A stretch of 64,000 bases of DNA from Chlorocebus sabaeus. Taxonomy: Eukaryota; Chordata; Mammalia; Primates; Cercopithecidae. Each line of letters begins with the position of its first letter. Within the stretch, counting starts at the first letter, position 1. Where the stretch lies: assembly GCF_047675955.1 (NCBI RefSeq), contig NW_027327628.1:124001-188000 (forward strand), read 5' to 3'. The notes under the pieces were generated by a model. That model did no database searches. It saw nothing but the letters and a program-made list of their open reading frames with translations, and was not told the origin of the DNA. Below are positions 34,461 through 45,409 of the stretch, piece after piece. Position numbers and translations under genes: made by a program.

Positions 34461-37400
34461 GGGAAAGGTTTCTTGAGGGGAAAGCTGTAACTCTGTGAGA
34501 TCAATTAACAGAACACAAAGCAGTTTCTCAGAAAGCTTCTTTTCAGTTTTTATCTTCGGATATTTCCTTTTTCACCATAGCCCTCTATGGGCTTCCAAAT
34601 ATCACTTTGCAAATTCCACAAGCACAGTCTTAGCGAAAGGCTTCTTCAGGAGAAAGCTGTAACACTGTGAGATGAATTAACAGAACACAAAGCAGTTTCT
34701 CAGAAAGCTTCTTTTCAGTTTTTTACCGGAGATATTTCCTTTCTCAAAATAGCCTTCTATGGGCTTCCAAATATCCATATGCAAATTCCGCAAGAACAGA
34801 CTTAGCGAAAGGCTTCTGGAAGGGAAAGCTGAAACTCTGCGAGATGAATTAAGAGAACACAAAGCAATTTCTCACAAAGCTTTTTTCCAGTTTTTAACGG
34901 AACATATTTCCTTTTTCAACTCAGCCCTCTATGGGCTTCCAAATATCACTTTGCAATTTCCACAAGAACAGTCTTTGCTTAGGGCTTCTGGAGGGGAAGG
35001 TTTTAACACTGTGAGATGAATTAAGGAAACACAAAGCAGTTACTCAGAAAACATCTTTCCAGTTTTTAAAGGAAGATATTTCCTTTTTCAGCATAGCCCT
35101 CTATGGGCTTCCAAATATCACTATGCAAATTCCACAAGAACAGACTTAGCGAAAGCCTTCTGGAGGGAAAAGCTGTACCTCTGTGAGATGAATTAACAGA
35201 ACACAAAGCAATTTCTAAGAAAATTTCTTTCCAGTTTTTAATTGAAGAAATTTCCTTTTTCACAATTGCCCTCTATGGGCTTCCCAATATCACTGTGCAA
35301 ATACCACAAAAACAATATTAGCGAAAGGCTTCTTGAGGGGAAAGCTGTAACTCAGTGAGGTGTATTAACAGAACACCCGGCAGTTTCTCAGAAATATTCT
35401 TTCCAGTTTTTAAAGGAAGATATTTCCTTTTTCACCATAGCCTGCTATGGGCTTCCACATATCACTTTTCAAATTCCAAAAGAACAGTCTTAGCCAACAG
35501 CTTCTTGAGGGGAAAGCTGTAACTCAGTGAGGTGTATTAACAGAACACACGGCAGTTTCTCTGAAAGCTTGTTTCCAGTATTAAACGGAAGATATTCCCT
35601 TTTTCACCATTGAATTCTACGGGTTTCCAAATATCAATTTGCAAATTTCACAAGAACAGTTTTAGTGAACGGCCTCTTGAGGAGAAAGCTGATACTCTGT
35701 GAGATGAACCAACACAACACAAAGCGGATTCTCAGAGAGCTTCTTTTCGGTTTTTAGCGGAAGATATTTCCTTTTTCACCCTAGCCCTCTATGGGCTTCC
35801 AAATATCACTTTGCAAATTCCACAAGAACAGTCTTAACGAAGGACTTCTGGAGGGGAACTTTGTAACTCTGTGAGATAAATTAACAGAACATAAAGAAGT
35901 TTCTCAGAAAGCTTCTTTCCTGTTTTTAACAGAAGATATTTCCTTTTTCACCATAGCCCTCTAGGGATTCCAAATATCACTTTGCAAATTCCACAAGAAT
36001 AGTCTTAGGGAAAGGCTTCTGGAGGGGAAAGCTGTAACTCTGTGAGATGAATTAACAGAACAGAAAACAGTTTCTCAGAAACCTTCCTTCCACTTTTTAA
36101 CTCAAGAAGTTTACTTTTTCACCATAGCGCTCTATGGGCTTCCAAATATCACTTTGCAAATCGCACAAGAACAGTCTTAGCGAAAGGCTTCTTGAGGGGA
36201 AAGCTGTAAGTCTGGGATATGAATTAACAGAACACCAAGCAGTTTCTCAGAAAGCTTCCTTTAAGTTTTTATCTTAGGAAATTTCCTTTTTCAGCATAGC
36301 CAGCTATGGGCTTCCAAATATCACTTTGCAAATTCCAAAATAAGAGTCTTTGCGGAGGGCTTCTGGAGGGAAAAGTTGTAACTCTGTGAGTTGAATTAAC
36401 AGAACACAAAGTAGTTTAGCAGAAATCTTCTTTCCAGTTTTTAACGGAAGATATTCTCGTTTTCACCATAGCCCTGTATCTGCTTCCAAATATCACTTTG
36501 CAAATTCCACAGGAACAGTCTTACCGAAAGGCTTCTTTAAGGAAAAGCTGTAACTCTGTGAGATGAATTAACAGAACACAAACAGTTTCTCAGAAAGCTT
36601 CTTTCCAGTTTTTAACGGAAGATATTCCCTTTTTTACCATAGGCCACTACGGGCTTCCAAATATCACATTGCAAATTCCAGAAGAAAAGTCTTAGTGAAA
36701 TGTTTCTGGAGGGGAAAGCTGTTATTCTGTGAGATGAAGTAACAGAACACAAAGCAGTTTCTAAGGAAGCTTCTTTCCAGTTTTTAAATGAAGAAATTTC
36801 CTTTTTCAGCATAGCCCTCTAGGGGCTTCCAAATACCACTTTGCAAATCCCACAAGAACACTTTTAGCGAAAGGATTCTTGAGGGGAAAGCTGTAACTCT
36901 GTGAGATGAATTAACAGAACAGAAAGCAGTTTCTCAGAATGCTTCTATCCACAGTTTAACTGAAGATATTTCCTTTTTCACCGTAGCCCTCTATGGGCTT
37001 CCAAATATCACTTTGCAAATCCCACAAGAGCAGTCTTAGCGAAAGGCTTCTTGAGGGGAAAGCTGTATCTCGGTGAGTTGTATTAACAGAACACATGGCA
37101 GTTTCTCAGAAAGCTTCTTTCCAGTTTTTAACGGAAGACATTGGTTTTTTCACCATAGCCTCCTATGGGTTTCCAAATATCACTTTGCAAATTTCACAAA
37201 GGCAGTCTTAGTGAACGACTTCTTTAGGGGAAAGCTCTAACTCTGTGAGATGAATTAAGAGAACCCAAAGCCGTTTCTCAGAAAGCTTCTTTTCAATTTT
37301 TATCTTAGGATATTTCCTTTTTCACCATAGGCCTCTATGGGCTTCCAAATATCTCATTGCAAATTCCACAAGAAGTGTCTTAGTGAAAGACTTCTTGAGG

Positions 37401-37516
37401 GGAAAGCTGTAACTCGGTGAGATGTATTACACCAACACACGGCAGTTTCTCAGAAAGCTCCTTTCCAGTTTTTAACTGAAGATATTTCCATTTTCACCAT
37501 CGCCCTCTATGGGCTT

Positions 37517-37533
37517 CCAAGTATCACTTTGCA
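37517..37533. repeat. Left imperfect target-site duplication of the U5 fragment
   Basis: CCAAGTATCACTTTGCA lies immediately before the U5 start. It pairs with CCAAATATCACTTTGAA at 37578-37594 (15 of 17 identical). Each alpha monomer normally has this segment once, so two copies about 60 bp apart are not explained by the 171-bp period. Confidence 0.75.
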
Positions 37534-37578
37534 ATACTCTGGTTTCTCTTCAGATCGTATAAATATTTCGCCTTTTAC
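37534..37578 (+). pseudogene. U5 snRNA 5' fragment (45 nt), retroposed pseudogene
   Basis: This insert has no alphoid counterpart. It begins ATACTCTGGTTTCTCTTCAG, continues ATCGTATAAATATTTCGCC and ends TTTTAC. It matches the first 45 nt of vertebrate U5 snRNA with one substitution (AAATC to AAATA), and it stops at the end of the conserved loop 1 (GCCUUUUAC), which in the spliceosome contacts exon ends. The rest of U5, the Sm site and the 3' stem are absent, and there is no A tail. It is flanked by 17-bp near-repeats of satellite sequence, so it was probably inserted as a 3'-truncated cDNA. It lacks any snRNA promoter and cannot make U5. Confidence 0.88.
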
Positions 37579-37594
37579 CAAATATCACTTTGAA
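37578..37594. repeat. Right imperfect target-site duplication of the U5 fragment
   Basis: CCAAATATCACTTTGAA directly follows the U5 3' break; the first C is shared with the last U5 base. It is the partner of 37517-37533, and the monomer then continues normally with AATTCCACAAGAACAA. Confidence 0.75.
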
Positions 37595-38359
37595 AATTCC
37601 ACAAGAACAATCTTAGGGAAAGGGTTCTGGAGGGGAGAGCTGTAACTCTGTAAGGTAAATCAACAGAACACAAAGCAGTTTCTCATACAGCTTCTTCCCA
37701 GTTTTTAACTGAAGATATTTCCTTTTTCACCATAGCCCTCTATGGGCTTCCAAATATCACTGTGCAAATCCCACAAGAACAGTCTTAGCGAAAGGCTTCT
37801 TGAGGGTAAAGCTGTAATTGGTGAGGTGTATTAAAAGAACACATGGCAGGTTCTCAGAAAGCTTCTTTCCAGTTTTTAACGGAAGATATTTCCTTTTTCA
37901 CCATATCCCTCTATGGGCTTCCAAATATCACTTTGCAAGTTCCACTAGAACAGCCTTAGCGAACCGCTTCTTGAGGGGAAAGCTGTTACTCGGTAGATGT
38001 ATTAACAGAACACACTGCAGTTCCTTTGAAAAATTCTTTCCCGTTTTTAACGGAAGATATTTCCCTTTTCACCGTAGCACTCTATGGGTTTGCAACTATC
38101 AATTTGCAAATTTCACAAGAATAGTCTTAGTGGGGCACCTTGAGAGAAAAACTGAAACTCTGTAAGATGAACTAACAGAACACAAAGCAGTATCGCAGAA
38201 AGCTTCTTTCCAGATTTTAACTGAAGATATATCATTATTTACTATAGCCCTCTATGAGCTTCCAAATATCACTTTGCAAATTCCACAAGAACAGGCTTAG
38301 CGAAAGGCTTCTTGAGGAGAAAGCTGTAACTGTGTGAGATGAATTAACAGGACACAAAG

Positions 38360-39000
38360 CACTTTCTCAGAAAGCTTCTTTCCAGTTTATAACGAAGATA
38401 TTTCCTTATTCACAATAGCCCTCTATGGCCTTCTAAATACCACTTTCCAAATGACACAAGAACAGTCCCAGCGAAAGATTTCTTGAGGGGAAAGCTGTAA
38501 CTCTGTGAGATGAATTAACAGAACACAAAGCAGTTTCTCAGAAAGCTTCTTTCCAGGTTTCAACTGTCGATATTTCCTTTTTAACCATAGCCCTATATTG
38601 GCTTCTAAATATCACTTTGCAAATTCCACAAGTACAGACTTAGAAAAGTTATTCTTGAGGGGAAAGCTGCAACTCTGTGAGATGAATTAACAGAATACAA
38701 AGCAGTTTCTCAGAAAGCTTCTTTCCAGTTTTTAACGGAAGATATTTCCTTTTTCACCAAACCCTCCATGGGCTTCCAAATATCACTTTGAAAATTCCAC
38801 AAGAACAGTCTTAGTGAAAGGCTTCTTGAGGAAAAAGCTATAAGTATATGAAATGAATTAGCAGAACACAAAGCAGTTTTTCAGAAAGTTTCCTTCCAGT
38901 TTTTAACGGAAGAGAATTCCTTTTTCACCATAGCCCTCTCTGGGCTTCCAAATATCACTTTGCAAATTCCACAAGAACAGACTTAGCGAAAGGCTTCTTG
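38360..39000 (-). repeat. Old multi-monomer block, copy 3 of 3
   Basis: Carries the same four-monomer order as the 33.83-kb block: CAGTTTATAACGAAG with CCTTATTCAC; CAGGTTTCAACTG with CCATAGCCCTATAT and GACTTAGAAAAG; CACCAAACCCTC with AAAAAGCTATAAGTATATG; and GGAAGAGAATTCC with CCCTCTCTGGGC. The offset from copy 2 is about 4.5 kb. Confidence 0.7.
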
Positions 39001-40399
39001 AAGGGAAAGCTGTAACTCTGTGAGATCATTAACAGAAGACAAAGCAGTTTCTCAGATACCTACTTTTCAGTTTTTATCTTAGCATATTTCCTTTTTCAAA
39101 ATAGCCCTCTATGGGCTTCAAAATATCACTTTGGAAATTCCACAAGAACAGCCTTAGTGAACCGTTTCTTGCAGAGAAACCTGTATCTCTGTGAGATGAA
39201 TTAACAGAACACAGAGCAGTTTCTCAGAACGATTCTTTCCAGTTTTTAACGGAAGATATTTCCTTTTTCACCATTGCCCTCTATGGGCTTCCAAATATCA
39301 CTTTGCAAATCCCACAAGAACCGTCTTAGCGAAGGCTTCTGGAGGGGAAAGCTGTAAACCTGTGAGATGAAATAGCAGAACACAAAGCAGTTTCTCAGAA
39401 AGCTTCTTTCCAGTTTTTAACGGTAAATATTTCCTTTTTCACCGTAGCCCTCTATGGGCTTCCAAATATCTCTTTGCAAATCCCACAAGAACAGTCTCAG
39501 TGAAAGGCTTCTTGAGAAGAAAGCTGTAACTCGGTGAGATGTATTACACGAACACACGGCAGTTTCTCCGAAAGCTCCTTTCCGGTTTTTAACGGAAGAT
39601 ATTTCCTTTTTCACCAAAGCCCTCTATGGGCTTCCAAATATCATTTTGAAAATTCCACAACAACAATCTTAGGGAAAGGCTTCTGGAGGGTAAAGCTGTA
39701 ACTCTGTGAGATGAATTAACAGAACACAAAGCAGTATGTCAGAAAGCTTCTTTCCAATTTTTAACTGAAGATATTTCCTTTTTCACCATAGCGCTCTATG
39801 GGCTTCCAAATATCACTTTGCAAATCGCACAAGAACAGTCTTAGCGAAAGGCTTCTTGAGGGGAAAACTGTAAATCTGTCAGATGAATTAACAGAACACA
39901 AGGCAGTTTCTCAGAAAGCTTCCTTTCAGTTTTTATCATAGGTAATTTCCGTTTTCTCCATAGCTCTCTATGGGATTCCAAATATCACTTTACGAATTCC
40001 ACAAGAACAGTGTTAGCGAAAGGTTTCTTGAGGGGAAAACTGTAACTCTGTGAGATGAAGTAACAGAACAGAAAGCAGTTTATCAGAATGCTTCTATCCA
40101 CAGATTAACTGATGACATTTCCTTTTTCACCGTAGCCCTCTATGGGCTTCCAAATATCACTTTGCATATCCCACAAGAGCAGTCTTAGCGAAAGGCTTCT
40201 TGAGGGGAAAGCTGTAACTCGGTGAGGTGTATTAACAGAACACATGGCAGTTTCTCAGAAAACTTCTTTCCAGTTTTTAACGGAAGACATTGCTTTTTTC
40301 ACCATAGCCCTCTATGGGCTTCCAAATATCACTTTGCAAATTCCAAAAGAACAGTCTTAGGGAAAGGTTTCTGTAGGGGAAAGCTGTAACTCTGTGAGA

Positions 40400-41440
40400 T
40401 GAATTAACAGAACGAAAAGCAGTTTCTCAGAAATCTTCTTTCCAGTTTTTAACGGAAGATATTTCATTTTTCACAATAGCCTTCTATGGGCTTTCTAATA
40501 TCACCTTGCAAATTACACAAGAACAGTCTTAGCGAAAGTCTTCTTGATGGGAAAGGTGTAACTCTGTGAGATGAATTAACAGAACACAAAGAAGTGTCTC
40601 AGAAAGCTTCTTTTCAGTTTTCAACTGAGGATATTTTCTTTTTCACCATAGCCCTCTAATGGCTTGCAAATATCACCTTGCAAAATCCACAATAACAGTC
40701 TTAGCGATTCGCTTCTAGAGGGAAAAGCTGTAACTCTGTGAGATGAATTAACAGACCAAAAGCAGTTTCTCAGAAATCTTCTTTACAGTTTTTAACGGAA
40801 GATATTTCCTTTTTCACCATAGCCTTCTAGGGGCTTGCAAATATCACCTTGCAAATTACACAAGAACAGTCTTTGCGAAAGTCTTCTTGATGGGAAAGGT
40901 GTAACTCTGTGAGCTGAATTAACAGAACATAAAGAAGTGTCTCAGAAAGCTTCTTTCCACTTTTCAACTGAGGATATTTCCTTTTTCACCATAGCCCTCT
41001 AAGGGCTTCCAAATATCACCTTGCATATTCCACAAGAACAGTCTTAGCGATTCGCTTCTAGAGGGAAAAGCTGTAACTCTGTGAGATGAATTAACAGAAC
41101 AAAAAGCAGTTTCTCAGAAATATTCTTTCCAGTTTTTAACGGAAGATATTTCCTTTTTCACCATAGCCTTCTAGGGGCTTCCAAATATCACCTTGCAAAT
41201 TACACAAGAACAGTCTTAGCGAAAGTCTTCTCGATGGGAAAGGTGTAACTCTGTGAGATGAATTAACAGAACATAAAGAAGTGTCTCAGAAAGCTTTTTT
41301 CCAGTTTTCAACGGTGGATATTTCCTTTTTCACCATAGCCGTCTAAGGGCTTCCAAATATCACCTTGCAAATTCCACAAGAAGAGTCTTAGCAATTCGCT
41401 TCTAGAGGGAAAAGCTGTAACTCTGTGAGATGAATTAACA
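40400..41440 (-). repeat. Alpha dimer (about 343 bp) repeated three times
   Basis: Two monomer types alternate. Type 1 has ATCACCTTGCAAATTACAC, GTCTTCTTGATGGGAAAGG and AAGAAGTGTCTCAG. Type 2 has TTAGCGATTCGCTTCTAG, AGGGAAAAGCTG and usually AACAAAAAGCAG. The (A/G)ATTCGC marker falls at 40706, 41049 and 41393, spacings of 343 and 344 bp. The three dimers are more alike than neighbouring monomers are, but differ at several sites, so this is a small, moderately young higher-order repeat inside monomeric satellite. Confidence 0.85.
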
Positions 41441-41992
41441 GAACACAAGGCAGTTTCTCAGAAAGCTTCTTTTCAGTTTTTATCGTAGAATATTTCCTTT
41501 TTCAAGATACCTTTTTATGGGCTTCCAAATATCAATTTGAAAATTCCACAAGAACAGTCTTAGTGAATGGCTTCTGGAGGTGAAAGCTGTAACTCTGTGA
41601 GATGAATTAACAGAACACAAAGCAGGTTCTCAGAAAGCTTCTTATCAGTTTTTAACTGAAGATATTTCCTTTTTCACCGTAGCCCTTTATAAGCTTTCAA
41701 ATATCACTCTGAAATCCCACAAGAACAGTCTTAGCGAAAGGCTTCTTTAGGGGAAAGGTGTAACTTGTTGAGGTGTATTAACAGAACACACGACATTTTC
41801 TCAGAAAGCTTCTTTCCAGTTTTTAACGGAAGATATTTTTTTTTTCTCACCATAGCCCCCTACGGGATTCCAAATATCACTTTGCAAATTCCACAAGAAC
41901 AGTCTTAGCGAAAGGCTTCTGCAGGGGAAAGCTATAACTCGGTGAGATATATTAACAGAACACACGGCAGTTTCTAAGAAAACTTCTTTCCA

Positions 41993-42283
41993 TTTTTTTT
42001 TTTTTTTTTTTTTTTAGACGGAGTCTCGCTCTATCACCCAGGCTGGAGTGCAGTGGCACAATCTCGGCTCACTGCAAGCTCCGCCTCCCGGGTTCACGCC
42101 ATTCTCCTGCCTCAGCCTCCCGAGGAGCTGGTACTACAGGCGCCCGCCACTGCGCCCGGCTAATTTTTTCTATTTTTAGTAGAGACGGGGTTTCGCCATG
42201 GTGTCGATCTCCTAACCTTGTGACCCGCCCGCCTCGGCCTCCCAAAGTGCTGGGATTACAGGCATGAGCCACTGCGCCCGGCC
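41993..42283 (-). mobile_element. AluY-like SINE, full length with a small internal deletion
   Basis: On the minus strand it begins GGCCGGGCGCAGTGGCTCA at 42283 and ends in an A tract (plus-strand T23, 41993-42015). The segment CAAGCTCCGCCTCCCGGG with TTCACGCCATTCTCCTGC (plus strand) carries AluY-type diagnostic bases. About 12-13 bp are missing in the left arm (TTTCGCCATGGTGTCGATC where the consensus is longer). The flanks are TCCA plus T at 41989 and TCCAATTTTTT at 42284-42294, a target-site duplication of about 10 bp that merges with the T-run. It inserted in the same monomer position as the L1. An AluY-like element argues for a catarrhine genome. Confidence 0.93.
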
Positions 42284-44340
42284 TCCAATTTTTTAATGTA
42301 AGATATTTCCTTTTTCGCCGTAGCCCTCTATGGGTTTCCAAATATCAATTTGCAAATTTCACAAGAATAGTCTTAGCGGTGATTCTTGAGTGGAAAGCTG
42401 AAACTCTGTGAGATGAACTAACAGAATACAAAGCAGTTTCTCAGAAAGCTCCTTTTCGGTTTTTAACTGAAGATATTTCCTTTTTCACTATAGCCCTCCA
42501 TGGGATTCCAAATTTCATTTTTCAAATTCCACAAGAACAGTCTTAGTGAAGGGCTTTTTGAGGGGAAAGCTGCAACTCTGTGAGATGAATTAACAGAACA
42601 CAAAGCAGTTTCACAGAAAGCTTCTTTTCAGTTTTTATCTTAGGATATTTCCTTTTTCACCTTACCCCTCTATGGGCTTCCAAATATCACTTTGCAAATT
42701 CCACAGGAACAGTCTTAGCGAAAGGCTTCTTGAGGGGAATGCTGTAACACTGTGAGATTAATTAACAGAACACAAAGCAGTCTCTAAGAAGTCTTCTTTC
42801 CAGTTTTTATCGGAACATACTTCCTTTTACACCGTAGCCCTCTAAGGGCTTCCATATATCACTTTGCAAATTCCACAAGAACAATCTTAGCGAAAGGCTT
42901 CCTGAAGTGAAAGCTGTAACTCTGTGAGATGAATTAACAAAACCCAAAACAGTTTCTCAGAATGCCTCTTTCCAGTTTTTAACTGAAGATATTTCGTTTT
43001 TCTCGATAGCCCTCTATGGGTTTCCAAATATCAATTTGCAAATTTGAAGAAAATAGTCTTAGTGAACGGCATCTTGAGGGGAAAGCTGAAACTCTGTGAG
43101 ATGAACTAACAGAACACAAAGCAGTTTCTCAGAAAGCTTCCTTTCAGTTTTTATCTTAGAATATTTCCTTTTTCACCATAGCCCTCTACGGGCATCCAAA
43201 TATCACTTTTAAAATGTCACAAGAGCAGTCTTAGGGAATGGCTTCTTGAGGTGAATGCTGTAACACTGTGAGATGAATTAATAGAAAACAAAGCAGTTTC
43301 TCAGAAAGCTTCTTTCCAGTTTTTAACGTAAGATTTTTCCTTTTTCACCATAGCCTTCTACCAGCTTCCAAATATCAATTTGCGAATTCCATAAGACGAG
43401 TTTTAACGAAAGGTTTCTGGAGGGAAAAGCTGTATCTCTGTGAGATGAATTAACAGAACACAAAACAGATTCTCAGATACCATCTTTCCAGTTTTTATCT
43501 TAGGATATCTACTTTTTCACCATAGCCCTCTACGGGCTTCCAAATATCACTTTTCAAATTTCACAAGAACAGTCTTAGCGAAAGGCTTCTTGAGGGGAAA
43601 GCTGTAACTCTGTGAATTGAATTAACAGAACACAAAGCAGTTTCTCAAAAAGCTTCTTTCCAGTTTTTATCTTATAATATTTCCTTTTTCACCATAGCCC
43701 TCTATGGGCTTCCAAATATCACTTTGCAAATTCCACAAGAAGAGTCTTAGTGAAAAGATTCTTGAGGGGAAGCTGTAACTCTCTGAGATGAATTACTAGA
43801 ACACAAAGCAGTTTCTCAGAAAACTTCTTTCCAGTTTTGAACCGAGGATATTTCCTTTTTCACCATAGCCCTCTATGGGCTTTCAAATATGACTTTGAAT
43901 ATCCCACAAGAACATTCTTAGCGAAGGCTTCTTGTGGGGAAAGCTGTAACTCGGTCAATTGTATAATTAACAGAACACACAGAAGTTTCTCAGAAAGCTT
44001 CTTTTCAGTTTTTAACTGAAGATATTTCCTTTTTCACCATAGCCATCTAGGGGCTTCCAAATATCACTGTGCAAATTCCACAAGAACAGTCTAAGCGAAA
44101 GGCTTCTTGAGGGGAAAGCTGTAACTCTTCGAGATGAATTAACAGAACACAAACCAATTTCTCAGAAAGCTTCTTACCAGTTTTTAACTGTAGATATTTC
44201 CTTTTTCACCATAGTACTCTATGGGCTTCCAAATATCACTTTGTTAATCCCACAAGAACAGTCTTATCGAAAGGCTTCCTGTGGGAAAAGCTGTAACTCT
44301 GTGAGATGAATTAACAGAACAAAAAGCAGTTTCACAGAAA

Positions 44341-44375
44341 GCTTCTTTTGTGATTTTATCTAGAGGGGAAAGCTG
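44341..44375 (-). repeat. Truncated alpha monomer (internal deletion of about 120 bp)
   Basis: The sequence GCTTCTTTTGTGATTTTATC runs directly into TAGAGGGGAAAGCTGTAAC. The middle of the monomer (GGATATTTCC through AGGCTTCTTG) is missing, so two successive CTCTGTGAGATGAATTAACAG-type segments lie about 85 bp apart (about 44295 and 44380). This is a simple internal deletion. Confidence 0.75.
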
Positions 44376-45409
44376 TAACTCTCTGAGATGAATTAACAGA
44401 ACACAAAGCAGTTTCTCAGAAAGTTTCTTTCCAGTTTTTAACTGAAGATATTTCCTTTTTCACCATAGCCCTCCATGGGCTTCCAAATATCATTTTACAA
44501 ATTCCACAAGAACAGTCTTAGCTAAAGGCTTCTTCAGGCGAAAGCTGCAACTCTGTGAGATGAAATAACAGAACACATAGCAGTTTCTCAGAGAGCTTCT
44601 TTTCGGTTTTTAACGGAAGATATTTCCTTTTTCACCATAGCCCTCTATGGGCTTCCAAATTTCACTTTGTAAATTCCACAAGAACAGTCTTAGTCAACTG
44701 CTTCTTGAGGGGAAAGCTGTGACTCTGTGAGATGAATTTAACAGAACACAAAACAGTTTCTCAGAAATCTTCCTTCCAGTTTTTAGCGGAAAATATTTCC
44801 TATTTCACCATAGCCCTCCATGGGCTTCCAAATATCACTTTGCAAATTCCACAAGAACAGTCTTAGCGAAAGGGTTCTGGTGGGAATAGCTGTAACTCTG
44901 TGAGATGAATTAACAGAACACAAAGCAGTTTCTCAGAAAGTTTCTTTTCAGTTTTTATCTTAGGATATTTCTTTTTTCATCATAGCCCTCTAAGGGATTC
45001 CAAATATCACTTTGCAAATTCCACAAGAACAGTCTTAGCGAAAGGCTTCATGAGGGGAAAGCTGTAATTCGATGAGATGTATTACACGAACACACGGCAG
45101 TTTCTCCAAGAGCTTCTTTGCAGTTTTTAACTGAAGGTATTTCCTTTTTCACCATAGCCCTCTAGGGGCTCCAAATATCATTTTGCAAATTTCACAAGAA
45201 CAGACATAGCGAAAGACTTCTGCAGGATAAAGCTGTAACTCTGTGAGATTAATTAACAGAACACAAAGCAGTTTCTCAAAGCTTCATTCCAATTTTTAAC
45301 GGAAGATATTTCCTTTTTAACCATAGCCTTCTATGGGCTTCCAAATATAACTTTGGAAATCCCACAAGAACAGTCTTAGCGAAAGACTTCTTGAGGGGAA
45401 AGCTTTAAC

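Larger units (their letters stand above)
30481..37533 (-). repeat. Alpha satellite array, middle block (right of the L1)
   Basis: The array resumes at TTTTTAACGGAAGATATTTCC, the part of the monomer that the left arm was about to enter at 23154, and in the same orientation. The period stays about 171 bp. The block includes recognisable repeated multi-monomer segments (31.3, 33.8 and 38.4 kb). It also includes two nearly identical adjacent monomers at about 32475 and 32645, both with TTTTTGACCAAAGCCCT. No genes and no CENP-B boxes were seen. Confidence 0.95.
37595..41992 (-). repeat. Alpha satellite array between U5 fragment and Alu
   Basis: The same 171-bp monomers in the same orientation. 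This block is rich in a subtype with CGGTGAGATGTATTAACAG and ACACACGGCAG (for example near 37410, 37990, 39540, 40215, 41770, 41945). It also contains the dimer triplication at about 40.4-41.44 kb. No genes were seen. Confidence 0.94.

Noticed and set aside
42069..42341. 90-codon ORF with GAVAHACNPSTLGGRGGRV
   Set aside because: This is the familiar conceptual translation of an Alu sense strand fused to satellite, not a gene.
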